The notes beneath the pieces were generated by a model that worked only from the letters and a program-made list of their open reading frames with translations, had not been told where the DNA came from and made no database searches. Shown here piece after piece: positions 26,901-35,590 of a stretch of 61,317 nt of DNA. The stretch is taken from the NCBI RefSeq assembly GCF_003609605.1, contig NZ_MCHY01000010.1, forward strand, positions 1 to 61,317, read 5' to 3'. Numbering within the stretch: the stretch's first letter is position 1; each line of letters opens with the position of its first letter. Both the position numbers and the translations under genes were made by a program. Source of the DNA: Ammoniphilus oxalaticus. GTDB taxonomy: Bacteria; Bacillota; Bacilli; Aneurinibacillales; RAOX-1.

Positions 26901-27632
26901 ATGAAACGAGTAACCATCTTGGGAGTTTCTTTTTCCAAATTAAATATGGAAGAGACGCTGAACAAGCTAACCAACGTTGTTGCCAGCGACTCGAACAAGC
27001 CTTACCACGTCATCACCGCCAATCCAGAAATTGTCGTTGGAGCGGATCAAGATCCGGATCTCAAGCAAATTACCGATCAAGCGGATCTAATCACGCCGGA
27101 CGGGATTGGGATTGTCATCGCCTCCAGATGGCAAGGCGATCCTGTCGCGGAACGGGTGGCGGGCTACGATTTATTGCTCAACTTATTAGAGCGGGGCAAC
27201 GAGCTCGGCTGGTCCTTCTTTTTCTTAGGGACGAGCGAAGAGGCGAATCAAGAGGCAACAGCGATCATTCATGAGCGCTATCCAAACTTGATCATCGCAG
27301 GACGTCATCACGGTTTCTTTAAAGACAAAGAAGCGGAATTGATTGAACAGATCAACGAAGCGCGTCCCGATGTTTTGGTTGTCGCGCTAGGGGCGCCAAG
27401 GCAAGAACAGTGGATTTTTAAACAAAAAGAAAACTTACATACAAAAATCGCAATCGGCGTCGGCGGCAGCCTTGATGTCATCGCGGGTAAAGTGAAGCGA
27501 GCGCCGATCTTCTGGCAAAAGTTAAATCTAGAATGGTTTTACCGACTCGTCATGCAACCAACGCGGTGGAAAAGACAGCTTGCCTTGCCTAAATTTGCGA
27601 TAAAAGCCTATTTCGAAGCAAAAAGGAAATGA
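26901..27632 (+). CDS. tagA: WecG/TagA-family N-acetylmannosaminyltransferase
   Basis: A 243-residue GT26 enzyme predicted to add ManNAc (or a related sugar) to the lipid-linked GlcNAc made by TagO, on the inner face of the membrane. Family motifs: ITANPEIVVGADQDP, TPDGIGIVIASRW, GAPRQEQWI and GVGGSLDVIAGKVKRAP. ATG follows AGGTGGAG. tagO is next (about 80 bp), and a putative S-layer locus follows, so the product may go into wall polymer that anchors SLH proteins. Confidence 0.88.
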   Translation: MKRVTILGVSFSKLNMEETLNKLTNVVASDSNKPYHVITANPEIVVGADQDPDLKQITDQADLITPDGIGIVIASRWQGDPVAERVAGYDLLLNLLERGNELGWSFFFLGTSEEANQEATAIIHERYPNLIIAGRHHGFFKDKEAELIEQINEARPDVLVVALGAPRQEQWIFKQKENLHTKIAIGVGGSLDVIAGKVKRAPIFWQKLNLEWFYRLVMQPTRWKRQLALPKFAIKAYFEAKRK

Positions 27633-27711
27633 AACACGTTTGACGGGGAAAAGGGAACTTACTACAATGATTGAGGAAGTATTGACCAGACAGACTGGAG
27701 AGGATTTATGA

Positions 27712-28797
27712 ATGGCAGTTTATGTCATGTATCTTGCTATTGCTATGGCTCTAACATTAGTCGCAACTCCATTAGTCAAAAAGCTAGCCGTCCGTTGGGG
27801 CGCTGTAGATAAACCGGATCATCGAAAAGTACATACGCGGATCATGCCGCGCTTAGGTGGACTAGCTATCTATATTAGTTTTGCCATCTGTTTTTTCTTG
27901 TTCGTGCCAAAAACAAAAGAAGCGCTTAGTATTTTTATTGGAGGAACGATCATTGTTATCACGGGAGCAATCGATGATCGTTACCAAATCTCGCCGAAAG
28001 CAAAGTTGCTCGGTCAAATTATTGCTGCGACGATCGTGATGGTTGGTGGGTTGCGCGTCGAGTTGTTCAACCTACCGTTTGATGGTCAAATTAATTTTAG
28101 CTGGCTGCTCAGTATTCCGATCACGATGTTGTGGGTAGTCGGGGTGACCAATGCAGTCAACCTAATTGACGGATTAGATGGTTTGGCGGCAGGCGTATCG
28201 GGGATTGCCTTGCTGGCGATGTCCGTGATGGCCTTCATGATGGCGAACACACTGGCGATTTTGTTCGGTGTGATCCTGCTTGGGGCCGTGATCGGATTTC
28301 TATTTTTCAATTTTCACCCCGCCAAAATATTTATGGGGGATACCGGGTCGCTATTTCTAGGTTTTAATCTGGCGGCGCTATCCGTGTTAGGATTCAAGCA
28401 AGTTGCTTTAATGGCGTTCATCGTGCCAATCTTGATTCTTGGCGTACCGCTATCTGACACCTTTTATGCGATCGTGCGCAGATGGCTACATAAAGAACCG
28501 ATCTTTCAACCGGACAAAAACCATTTGCATCACTGTCTGCTTTCAATGGGTTATTCCCACCGAAAAACAGTGATCGTTATTTATTCGATCAGCGCTGTGT
28601 TCGCATTGTCGGCCGTACTGTTGTCTCAGTCGAAGCAGTGGGCAGCTGTCATTTTTATTGGCGTCTTGCTTATCTTATTGGAGATGGGTTCCGAGGCAGT
28701 CGGCTTAATGGGAAAAAAGACGGGACCGCTATTAAGGTTTGTACGACTGTTCCGAGTGCGTGAAGAACGCCTAGAGAACACGCGATCAGGAAAATAG
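27712..28797 (+). CDS. tagO: TagO/WecA undecaprenyl-phosphate GlcNAc-1-phosphate transferase
   Basis: This 361-residue polytopic membrane enzyme starts teichoic acid or secondary wall polymer synthesis by transferring GlcNAc-1-P to undecaprenyl phosphate. Conserved motifs of the MraY/WecA family are present: GAIDDRY, NAVNLIDGLDGLAAG, FMGDTGSLFLGF and DKNHLHHCLLSMG. GAGGA stands upstream of the ATG. A strong terminator follows, so the tagA-tagO pair is closed. Confidence 0.92.
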   Translation: MAVYVMYLAIAMALTLVATPLVKKLAVRWGAVDKPDHRKVHTRIMPRLGGLAIYISFAICFFLFVPKTKEALSIFIGGTIIVITGAIDDRYQISPKAKLLGQIIAATIVMVGGLRVELFNLPFDGQINFSWLLSIPITMLWVVGVTNAVNLIDGLDGLAAGVSGIALLAMSVMAFMMANTLAILFGVILLGAVIGFLFFNFHPAKIFMGDTGSLFLGFNLAALSVLGFKQVALMAFIVPILILGVPLSDTFYAIVRRWLHKEPIFQPDKNHLHHCLLSMGYSHRKTVIVIYSISAVFALSAVLLSQSKQWAAVIFIGVLLILLEMGSEAVGLMGKKTGPLLRFVRLFRVREERLENTRSGK

Positions 28798-28804
28798 ACA
28801 AGTA

Positions 28805-28865
28805 TAAAAAGAGGCTGTTTCAACGGAATGCAACACATTCTGTGGAAACAGCCTCTTTCTTTATA
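28805..28865 (+). terminator. strong intrinsic terminator after tagO
   Basis: AAAGAGGCTGTTTC and its complement GGAAACAGCCTCTTT form a long stem (outer arms near 28808-28822 and 28841-28860), followed by CTTTATA. Confidence 0.85.
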
Positions 28866-29298
28866 GGGATGCTTGAGGTGGAATTATCCAAGGGTGGAAA
28901 TTACCAGCCAGGTGGGGAAGAAACTGGGCGTTGGCTTTCTTTGCGGCGGATAGTATACTAACAATTGTGCGAAGGAGAGATGACCCGCTCCGATGATATA
29001 CATAAGAACGGCGAATGTATGGAGCTGCGAATAGTCTCTATAAAAAGTTTTTTTAAAACCTCCGCAACCTTTTAGAAACCCGCGCGTTTAACTATATGAG
29101 TATAACTTAATAGGGCCATTTGCCGAAGCGGTAAAAAAACCCTTTGCAAAATTTTACTGTTGAGTATATACTATTAAACGTGTGAGCTTTTCACACTCTA
29201 CTATTCTACATATTGTAATAGCGAGTGGGGAAGCAACAAATAGAGATAAATAAAATAACTCTCAACCTAAACATAAACGAGGAGGAGAAACAAAGGTT
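28866..29298 (+). promoter_or_regulatory. S-layer gene upstream region with sigma-A-type promoter
   Basis: TTGCAA (29144-29149) and TATACT (29167-29172) are 17 bp apart, a near-consensus sigma-A promoter. It leaves a 5' leader of about 120 bases before the strong AGGAGGAG site at 29281-29288. Long stable leaders are common for S-layer genes. The part 28866-29140 shows nothing else that I recognise. Confidence 0.65.
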
Positions 29299-31809
29299 AT
29301 GAAACTTAACAAAAAAGCTTTTAGCGTAATGACAACAGCAGCTATGGTTGCATCCGTTGCAGCTCCATTTGCAGCTACAACTGCGGATGCGGCAGCAGGA
29401 TCAATACAGGCAACATCTGTTCCAACAGTATCTGATGGAGAGCAAGAAGTAGGTACTGTCCGTGTAATTGTACCGGCTGGTACTCGTATTTCAAAAGGTG
29501 ACAGTGTTATTATTAAAGCGCCTTACGACCTGATTGGAAAGTTTGGCGGGAAGAACAACATTAACGTACCAGAGAGATTTTCTGGTGACGCTAACGCGTT
29601 TTACAATGACAACTCCGATAGTAACTTAAGTGATGAGGCTAAAGAGGCTCAAGAGAAGGCTGATGCAGCTCAAGAGAAGGCTGACGATGCAAAAGAAGCA
29701 GCTAAAACTGCTAAAGAAGCTTACGATACTGCTAAAGAAGCTTACGATGAAATTGCAGCTGACGAAGATGCCGATGAAGCTGACGTAGAAGCTGCAAGAT
29801 CTAAAATGGCTTTAGCGTTAGTTGAGTCGAACGAAAAGCAAGAAGCAGCTGACAAAGCTCAAAAAGAAGCTGATAAAGCTCAAGAAGCAGCTGACGAAGC
29901 TAAAGGAATTGTAGCTGGTGATCAAATTCTTGTTTCTGCTAGTCAAACAGGAGCAGATAGAATTACTGTAACTTACAATGGTCCAACAACTAACCTTACA
30001 GAAGATGGTGTGTTCTTCGTAAACTTCGGTTCGTTAGATGTTGATAAAGGTGACAGTGGCCCTGCTGAAGCTACATTCGAAGCTTCTTCCAGCAGTTCAT
30101 TCCCTACAGGGAAAGTTACCGTTGCTAACGTTGCTTCCAAAGGTGAAGTTCAAGTATCCTTCAGCAGCTTAGACAACAGCAACAACCGTTTTGACCCGAC
30201 TATCAACCTAGCTGAAACAGTACCAGGTTCATTTGCTAGAGATGGCGAAATTAAAATCAAATTACCAAGCGGTTACAAATGGGCTAATGCTACATCTAGT
30301 GATCGCACTTCCGAGTATGGATTAACTGTACGTGACGTAGTAGTTACTTACGGTGACAAATCTGTGCTAGATGGATTAACTTTAGATACAAATAAAGGTG
30401 AAGACGAATTAATCATCAAATTTGATTCCAAGTCTAAAACCTCTCAAGCAACAAAGATTGAAATTAAACCTGATTTCGTAGTAGACAATGATAGCAAAGT
30501 TAAAGACGGTGATATCATTGCAAGAGTTTCAGGTAAAACAAAAACAGATATTTCTTCCGCTAAAATTGGATCATACGGTGAATATGGAAGTAAATTGTCT
30601 GTAGAAGATGCAACTGAAATTGTTTCTGGTAAAATCGAACAAGAAATTGGTACGATTGTTATTAAAGAAACAATTAATGAGAGCTTAGTTGAAAACCGTA
30701 CAGTAACACTAACGCTACCTGAGAGTGCTCGTTGGAATGAATCTACTCTTGGAGACTTCGATTCCAATAAGTCTGTTGATCTAGTGTTTGTTGGTTTAAC
30801 CGGTACTGACAAGCGCACAGCTAAGTTTGAAGTTCGTAACGTAGGTGATAAAGATCCTGCGAAATTAGAACTTGAGAATGTTGAGGTTGCAGTTGATCCT
30901 TCTTTTGAAGGAGATCTAGAAGTTGAAGTGGCTGGTAGTGCGGGTGTTGAAGGTAAGGTGATTGTAGCTGAAGTTGTTCAAGCTGTATCGGTTACAACTG
31001 ATGTTGTTCCTAACGTAAGTATCGGTCTAACAAATCAAGAAGGAGCTTCCTTTACACTGACTGAAAAAGCTGCTGAAGCTTTAGAAGATGATGGACGTGT
31101 TGAACTTCTATTACCTGAAGGTGCTAAGTTTAACGGAACGCCTAAGGTTACTGTTGGAAGTGGAGATATTTCCATTAGTGATGTAAAATTAAGCGATAAT
31201 GATAGAGCTCTTATCTTTACAATTGACTCTGACAGCACAGAAGCTAGCGAAATTAAAGTTTCTGATGTGAAAATCCAACTTGACCGTACGTTACCTGAAG
31301 GTGATGTAAAGGTTAAAGTTCAAGGCTCTGCGGTGGTTGAAACTGCAGCAATCGCAAACCAAAACTGGAACAAATACACAACTGAATTCACAATTGCTAA
31401 AGTTGCGACTGCAGCACCTGGAATTAATAAGGGTTCAACTGTGTTCACAATTGGTAGCACAACTTACACTGTAAGTGGTGTTGATAAAACTGCAGACGTT
31501 GCTCCATTCATCGAAAACGGACGTACGTACCTACCTGTTCGTTTCGTAGCTGAAGCAATCGGAGTTACAGAAGAGAACATCATCTGGAACGACGCAGCTC
31601 GCACAGTAACAATCATTAAAGGTGACCGCGTAGCTCAATTAACAATCGGTAGCAACATCTTAACCCTAAATGGCGTTGCTGTTCCTATGGACGTAAATGC
31701 TGTTATTAAAGATGGTCGTACTGTTCTTCCACTTAGCTTTGTAGGGCAAGCTCTTGGAGCGGACATTATCTGGAACGACGCTGACCGCACAGTTACAGTT
31801 AACCAATAA
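29299..31809 (+). CDS. putative S-layer protein with coiled-coil insert and C-terminal stalk domains
   Basis: This encodes 836 residues. A signal peptide (1-31) ends in ADAAA. The N-terminal beta-rich domain is interrupted by an Ala/Glu/Lys heptad insert (about 110-203; EAAKTAKEAYDTAKEAYDE). Beta-rich modules fill the middle. Two copper-amine-oxidase-N-like stalk repeats end the protein (about 710-836; NGRTYLPVRFVAEAIG, WNDAARTVTI, DGRTVLPLSFVGQALG). Codons are strongly biased toward GCT, GAA and GTT, unlike neighbours, which suggests very high expression. It has no SLH domain. A shorter paralogue without the coiled coil lies at 33492-34784. Promoter, long leader, composition and context support an S-layer or major surface role, by inference. 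Confidence 0.75.
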   Translation: MKLNKKAFSVMTTAAMVASVAAPFAATTADAAAGSIQATSVPTVSDGEQEVGTVRVIVPAGTRISKGDSVIIKAPYDLIGKFGGKNNINVPERFSGDANAFYNDNSDSNLSDEAKEAQEKADAAQEKADDAKEAAKTAKEAYDTAKEAYDEIAADEDADEADVEAARSKMALALVESNEKQEAADKAQKEADKAQEAADEAKGIVAGDQILVSASQTGADRITVTYNGPTTNLTEDGVFFVNFGSLDVDKGDSGPAEATFEASSSSSFPTGKVTVANVASKGEVQVSFSSLDNSNNRFDPTINLAETVPGSFARDGEIKIKLPSGYKWANATSSDRTSEYGLTVRDVVVTYGDKSVLDGLTLDTNKGEDELIIKFDSKSKTSQATKIEIKPDFVVDNDSKVKDGDIIARVSGKTKTDISSAKIGSYGEYGSKLSVEDATEIVSGKIEQEIGTIVIKETINESLVENRTVTLTLPESARWNESTLGDFDSNKSVDLVFVGLTGTDKRTAKFEVRNVGDKDPAKLELENVEVAVDPSFEGDLEVEVAGSAGVEGKVIVAEVVQAVSVTTDVVPNVSIGLTNQEGASFTLTEKAAEALEDDGRVELLLPEGAKFNGTPKVTVGSGDISISDVKLSDNDRALIFTIDSDSTEASEIKVSDVKIQLDRTLPEGDVKVKVQGSAVVETAAIANQNWNKYTTEFTIAKVATAAPGINKGSTVFTIGSTTYTVSGVDKTADVAPFIENGRTYLPVRFVAEAIGVTEENIIWNDAARTVTIIKGDRVAQLTIGSNILTLNGVAVPMDVNAVIKDGRTVLPLSFVGQALGADIIWNDADRTVTVNQ

Positions 31810-31828
31810 TTATATTAATATGCATTTT

Positions 31829-31862
31829 AAAAAAGGGTTCTCCGAGAGGAGGCCCTTTTTTA
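31829..31862 (+). terminator. intrinsic terminator after the S-layer-like gene
   Basis: AAGGGTTCTCC pairs with GGAGGCCCTT (wobbles) around GAGA, followed by TTTTTT. Confidence 0.8.
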
Positions 31863-31894
31863 CTCAAAACTAGTCATGCGGAGTTGAAACTACG

Positions 31895-33406
31895 ATGAAA
31901 AAAAGATTTAGCTATCTCTTATCTCTATCACTTCTAGCTTCATCGCTATTATCGGTAAATGCGGCTCAGGCAACAGGCGTTCAAGTGCAGATTAATGGTC
32001 AAGTTCAACAATTTGATCAACCCGCAATCATTTATAATGATTTTACGATGGTTCCCTTACGTGGCATCTTTGAGGCCCTTGGAGCTGATGTGAAATGGGA
32101 TGATAGCGCGCGGAGGATTACAGCGACAAAAGATACGACAGAAGTAAGATTAGACCTTGGATCTAAAACAGGATTTGTCAACAGTAAGCCAGTTCCATTA
32201 GATGTCGAAGCTCGGATTGTGGAAGGAAGAACGATGGTTCCTCTTCGTTTTATTAGTGAAGCGTTCGGATCTGAGGTAAAGTGGGACAATAAAACAAAGA
32301 CTGTTTTGATTACAACAAATCAGCCTGCATTACAACAGGTCGACAAAGACAAAGACGAATCTACAAGTAGTGATCAAGGGGAAGCAACTGTTGGGGAAGG
32401 TCTAACATATGAGCAAGCCATCAAACTCGCGTTTGAACACAGCAAAGATTTAAAATCAGCTAAAATCGATATTGAAAAAGCGGATAAGTCGTTAGAAGGG
32501 GCGAGCGATGCGATTGATTTCATTCCTGCTGCGGGTGGAAACCAAGCGGCATCAAGCGCTTTCACCGGTTGGAACAAAGCTCAGACTGCCTACTTTATGG
32601 CGAAGAAACAATATGAGATCAAAGAAGAAACACTAGAATTCGATGTAAAATCGGCATACAATGAAATATTAGTGAGACAAGAAGCAAAGAAAGTAGCTCA
32701 AGTAAGTCTGGAAAATGCGCAGTTGAAAAAGCAAGTGATCGATGTAAAAAAGGATAATGGGATGGCGAGTTCTTTTGAGGCAACGCAAGCTAACTTTGCC
32801 CTAGAAGAGGCAAAAGCAAATTTGGATGCAGCGACAAAAGGGTTAGCTGACACATACGCTAAATTTAATAGATTGATCGGCAAAAATGCGAATGAACAAG
32901 TTGTGTTAGCATCGAAGCCAAACTTTGAAAAGTTGGGGAATGTTGATCTTGATACGACTGTTTCTCAGGTTGTAACAGGCAGCTCAGCAGTTTGGTTAGC
33001 GGAGCAGAACGTTCATTTAGCAACACTAGATGTGAAGTACTTTACATTTTCAGGTACGACGAACGATAAAATTGCTTATGAGCAAACTCAGTTAGAAAAA
33101 GATCAGGCTCAAGTTTCCGCTGCAAGCACGAAAGAACAGATTGAATCCGCGGTACGCTCGATTTACTACAACATTCATCAGCTTGAGCAACAACATGATG
33201 CTCTTAAATCGAACTTGGAAAAAGCGCAGGAAGCGTTAAAATTAGTTCAAGTTCGTTATGATGCTGGAATGGCAACAGCGGAAGATATGTTTGAAGCCAA
33301 ACTAGCAACGGAACAGCTACAACAACAAATGCTCGGTCTAGTGACCCAACATGATACGCTGAAGCTGGCGTTAAAGAAACCATGGGTAGCGGGAACAAGT
33401 AGATAA
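31895..33406 (+). CDS. stalk-domain protein fused to a TolC-like coiled-coil domain
   Basis: This encodes 503 residues. A signal peptide (1-26), two copper-amine-oxidase-N-like units (about 30-147; MVPLRGIFEALGADVKWDD, TMVPLRFISEAFGSEVKW), an acidic linker, then a helical region (about 165-495) with outer-membrane-efflux (TolC) family hallmarks: LTYEQAIKLAFEHSKDLKSA at its start and VRYDAGMATAEDMFEAKLA near its end. TolC itself forms a channel in an outer membrane, which this organism should lack. The protein may be a surface filament or link to an export pump. It lies between two S-layer-like paralogues. Confidence 0.78.
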   Translation: MKKRFSYLLSLSLLASSLLSVNAAQATGVQVQINGQVQQFDQPAIIYNDFTMVPLRGIFEALGADVKWDDSARRITATKDTTEVRLDLGSKTGFVNSKPVPLDVEARIVEGRTMVPLRFISEAFGSEVKWDNKTKTVLITTNQPALQQVDKDKDESTSSDQGEATVGEGLTYEQAIKLAFEHSKDLKSAKIDIEKADKSLEGASDAIDFIPAAGGNQAASSAFTGWNKAQTAYFMAKKQYEIKEETLEFDVKSAYNEILVRQEAKKVAQVSLENAQLKKQVIDVKKDNGMASSFEATQANFALEEAKANLDAATKGLADTYAKFNRLIGKNANEQVVLASKPNFEKLGNVDLDTTVSQVVTGSSAVWLAEQNVHLATLDVKYFTFSGTTNDKIAYEQTQLEKDQAQVSAASTKEQIESAVRSIYYNIHQLEQQHDALKSNLEKAQEALKLVQVRYDAGMATAEDMFEAKLATEQLQQQMLGLVTQHDTLKLALKKPWVAGTSR

Positions 33407-33412
33407 TGCTCT

Positions 33413-33448
33413 TAAAAGAATCGCAATCTGTTATGCGATTCTTTTTTA
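33413..33448 (+). terminator. intrinsic terminator after the stalk-TolC gene
   Basis: AAAAGAATCGCA and TGCGATTCTTTT form a 12-bp stem, followed by TT and an AT-rich stretch. Confidence 0.85.
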
Positions 33449-33491
33449 CATGCTTTTCTATTATAATGGAATAGAAGGAGATGATTAAAAA

Positions 33492-34784
33492 ATGAAGAAA
33501 TTGCTCACTGCATCCATCTTATCTGTTGGTTTGCTCTTCTCATCTATCGTAACTGTTGATGCTTCAGGCACGATTTCCTCCACACAAAATCCAACCGTTG
33601 CTGATGGATTTCAACAATTAGGGAATATTCAAGTTGTCGTCGATGCCGGCAGTTTGAAACAAGGGGATGCGCTTGTCGTCCGCTTGCCAGACTTCGTTTC
33701 GTTAACCTTTGAAAATGGGATCCATCCCCACTTTGGCGGGATGCAAAATCGTTTGGTCGCTCCGCTTACCTTTAACGGGCAGCCGAACTGGAATGGAAAA
33801 AAGGCTCCCTTTTCAATCAGTCAACCCGATCAACGGCGCTTGGTGATTACATCTTTACTGGATCAAAAAGTTGATCAAGATTTTGTGTTCTATTTACAAT
33901 TTGGTTCCGTACATATTGACCGTAGATCGTATGGGGCGGTCAATGTAAATTTTGAACCCTCGCCTGGTAGTGGCTTTCCAGCTGGAACCGCGTCAATCGG
34001 GAAAGTTTACGGTGAAGAGACGACATTTGAGCTGAGTGCTAGCGGGTTTAAACAAAATGGTGATGAGATGAAATTTAAGCTGCATATTGAAGAAGACGAT
34101 GCTGTTGCTCTAACGAGAAATAAAGAATTGCGTGTTCGTTTACCGCAAGGATTCGCATGGGATGGACTAAACAAAGAACTAATGATTGAAGGTCAAGCAG
34201 GGGATCTGCGAGTGAAAAAGAACTTCAGTCAAGAGATTAGCATTGAGCGCCTTAATGCGACATTAAATGTACCGGGTAAATGGGAAATCCCGCTTCAATT
34301 CATAGCCGTTGATCCGTCAAAAACAAAGCAAGGTGAGATCAACATCGATCTTCAGTGGGATAAACTACATCAAATCACGATCGGTTCCTATGAAAAAATG
34401 ATAAAGAAGGAATACGTGACGTTTAAAGTAGGCAGTACAACTTACCTTAACAATAAAAACGAAAAACGGATGGACGTAGCGCCTTACATTAAAAATGACC
34501 GAACGTATCTACCAATCCGCTATGTCGCTGAATCTGTCGGCGTACGTGACCGCCATATCGTCTGGAATGACGTCGCGCGAACTGTCACCTTCTCAGCGGG
34601 GAAATCGGCGCAACTACGAGTCGGAAGTAATATCATGGTCGTTGATGGCGAAGAAATCGTCATGGATACTGTGACCGAAATCAAAGATGACCGTGTCATG
34701 CTGCCAATCCGCTACATTAGCGAAGCCTTTGGTAAGAAGATTGACTGGGATGACAAGGAACGCACGGTGACGATTGAGAAGTAG
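33492..34784 (+). CDS. short S-layer-like paralogue with stalk domains
   Basis: This encodes 430 residues after AGAAGGAG. A signal peptide (1-25), an N-terminal beta-rich domain that follows that of the 836-residue protein (PTVADGFQQLGNIQVVVDAG against PTVSDGEQEVGTVRVIVPAG; FVFYLQFGSVHID against VFFVNFGSLDVD), one further beta module, and two C-terminal stalk repeats (about 305-430; NDRTYLPIRYVAESVG, RVMLPIRYISEAFG). It lacks the coiled-coil insert, one or two middle modules and the codon bias of the larger protein. Probably a lower-level surface partner. Confidence 0.78.
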   Translation: MKKLLTASILSVGLLFSSIVTVDASGTISSTQNPTVADGFQQLGNIQVVVDAGSLKQGDALVVRLPDFVSLTFENGIHPHFGGMQNRLVAPLTFNGQPNWNGKKAPFSISQPDQRRLVITSLLDQKVDQDFVFYLQFGSVHIDRRSYGAVNVNFEPSPGSGFPAGTASIGKVYGEETTFELSASGFKQNGDEMKFKLHIEEDDAVALTRNKELRVRLPQGFAWDGLNKELMIEGQAGDLRVKKNFSQEISIERLNATLNVPGKWEIPLQFIAVDPSKTKQGEINIDLQWDKLHQITIGSYEKMIKKEYVTFKVGSTTYLNNKNEKRMDVAPYIKNDRTYLPIRYVAESVGVRDRHIVWNDVARTVTFSAGKSAQLRVGSNIMVVDGEEIVMDTVTEIKDDRVMLPIRYISEAFGKKIDWDDKERTVTIEK

Positions 34785-34807
34785 TTTAATGATAATAAAA
34801 GATATAT

Positions 34808-34837
34808 GTAGCGTCCGTAGTTAATTACGGACGCTAC
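34808..34837. repeat. perfect 12-bp hairpin after the S-layer paralogue
   Basis: GTAGCGTCCGTA at 34808-34819 pairs with TACGGACGCTAC at 34826-34837 around a six-base loop. No T-run follows on either strand, so it may be a rho-type or processed 3' end, or an operator. Confidence 0.6.
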
Positions 34838-35114
34838 AGAGCGTGTGATCAATTTGCGAATAGGGATGCTTTATAATCAAATAAGTTTCGCGCGGATAAG
34901 CGTATCTGCCATCACACTGGACTTCGCATAAAAGAGTCAAATCTATATAAATGAAAAAGGTAATCTGTCCGTGATGGAAGAAAGCCTACTCTCCACTTGT
35001 TTTCGCTCATAAGCTAACAGGCGCTGCCGAGAATCCAATCAAATTTTTAAAATTTCCTCAAAAATTCATCTTAAGATACTGCATGCTATATTGTTAGCAA
35101 TAAAATTCTTGGGG

Positions 35115-35143
35115 ATGACAGCTAAGTTTTTATAGGCTATAGT
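35115..35143 (+). promoter_or_regulatory. candidate promoter for the B12 operon
   Basis: ATGACA (35115-35120) and TATAGT (35138-35143) are separated by 17 bp, a good sigma-A match. Transcription would begin about 100 bases before the riboswitch. Confidence 0.5.
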
Positions 35144-35248
35144 AAATAAGGAATTGACTTTCGACAAGTCTAGCTCTTTGCGAAAGAATACATAGTCAAC
35201 AGATAACCATTTATAGGGTTATCGTTGAGTCTACAATTGAAAAATGTT

Positions 35249-35431
35249 GATGACATAGGTTCCGAGTAGATGCTTGCTAGTTTATGATTCTACTTGGTTA
35301 ATAGGGAAGCAGGTGAAAGTCCTGCGCGGTCCCGCCACTGTAAAAGAAGAGTCCTTGCAGAGATACCACTGGGCAACTGGGAAGGTTGTAAGGATAATGA
35401 CGCTTGAGCCAGAAGACCTGCCTATCGTTCA
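35249..35431 (+). promoter_or_regulatory. cobalamin (B12) riboswitch
   Basis: The conserved cobalamin aptamer core is present in order: ATAGGTTCC near the 5' end, AATAGGGAAGCAGGTGAAA, CCTGCGCGGTCCC, the B12 box GCCACTGTAA (35336-35345), and AGAAGACCTGCCTAT near the 3' end. P1 pairs around 35254-35259 with 35420-35424. Binding of adenosylcobalamin or related cobalamin is expected to switch off the downstream gene through the terminator at 35503-35541. Confidence 0.93.
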
Positions 35432-35502
35432 TACACCATGAGACTCTACGGACGATGGAGGGGTGATGTAACAGGTGAAGCGAATGCCTTATTTCATACT
35501 GT

Positions 35503-35541
35503 AAATACCTCTTAACTTGGAGTTAAGGGGTATTTTTTGTG
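35503..35541 (+). terminator. riboswitch-controlled intrinsic terminator
   Basis: ATACCTCTTAACT and AGTTAAGGGGTAT form a 13-bp stem around a three-base loop, followed by TTTTTT. It lies between the aptamer and the start codon, so it is the expected expression platform. Confidence 0.88.
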
Positions 35542-35590
35542 CGTAAAGGAGTATTTTTGAACAACAATGAATATCAGTGGAGGCATATGA

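Larger units (their letters stand above)
34785..35590. other. 806-bp regulatory region ahead of the B12 capture operon
   Basis: It holds a perfect 12-bp inverted repeat (34808-34837) without T-run, a promoter (35115-35143), the cobalamin riboswitch (35249-35431) and its terminator (35503-35541). No gene was seen. The stretch 34838-35114 is AT-rich and otherwise featureless. Confidence 0.6.

Noticed and set aside
34808-34837. Intrinsic terminator for the S-layer paralogue
   Set aside because: The hairpin is strong, but no T-run follows on either strand, so it was listed only as an inverted repeat.
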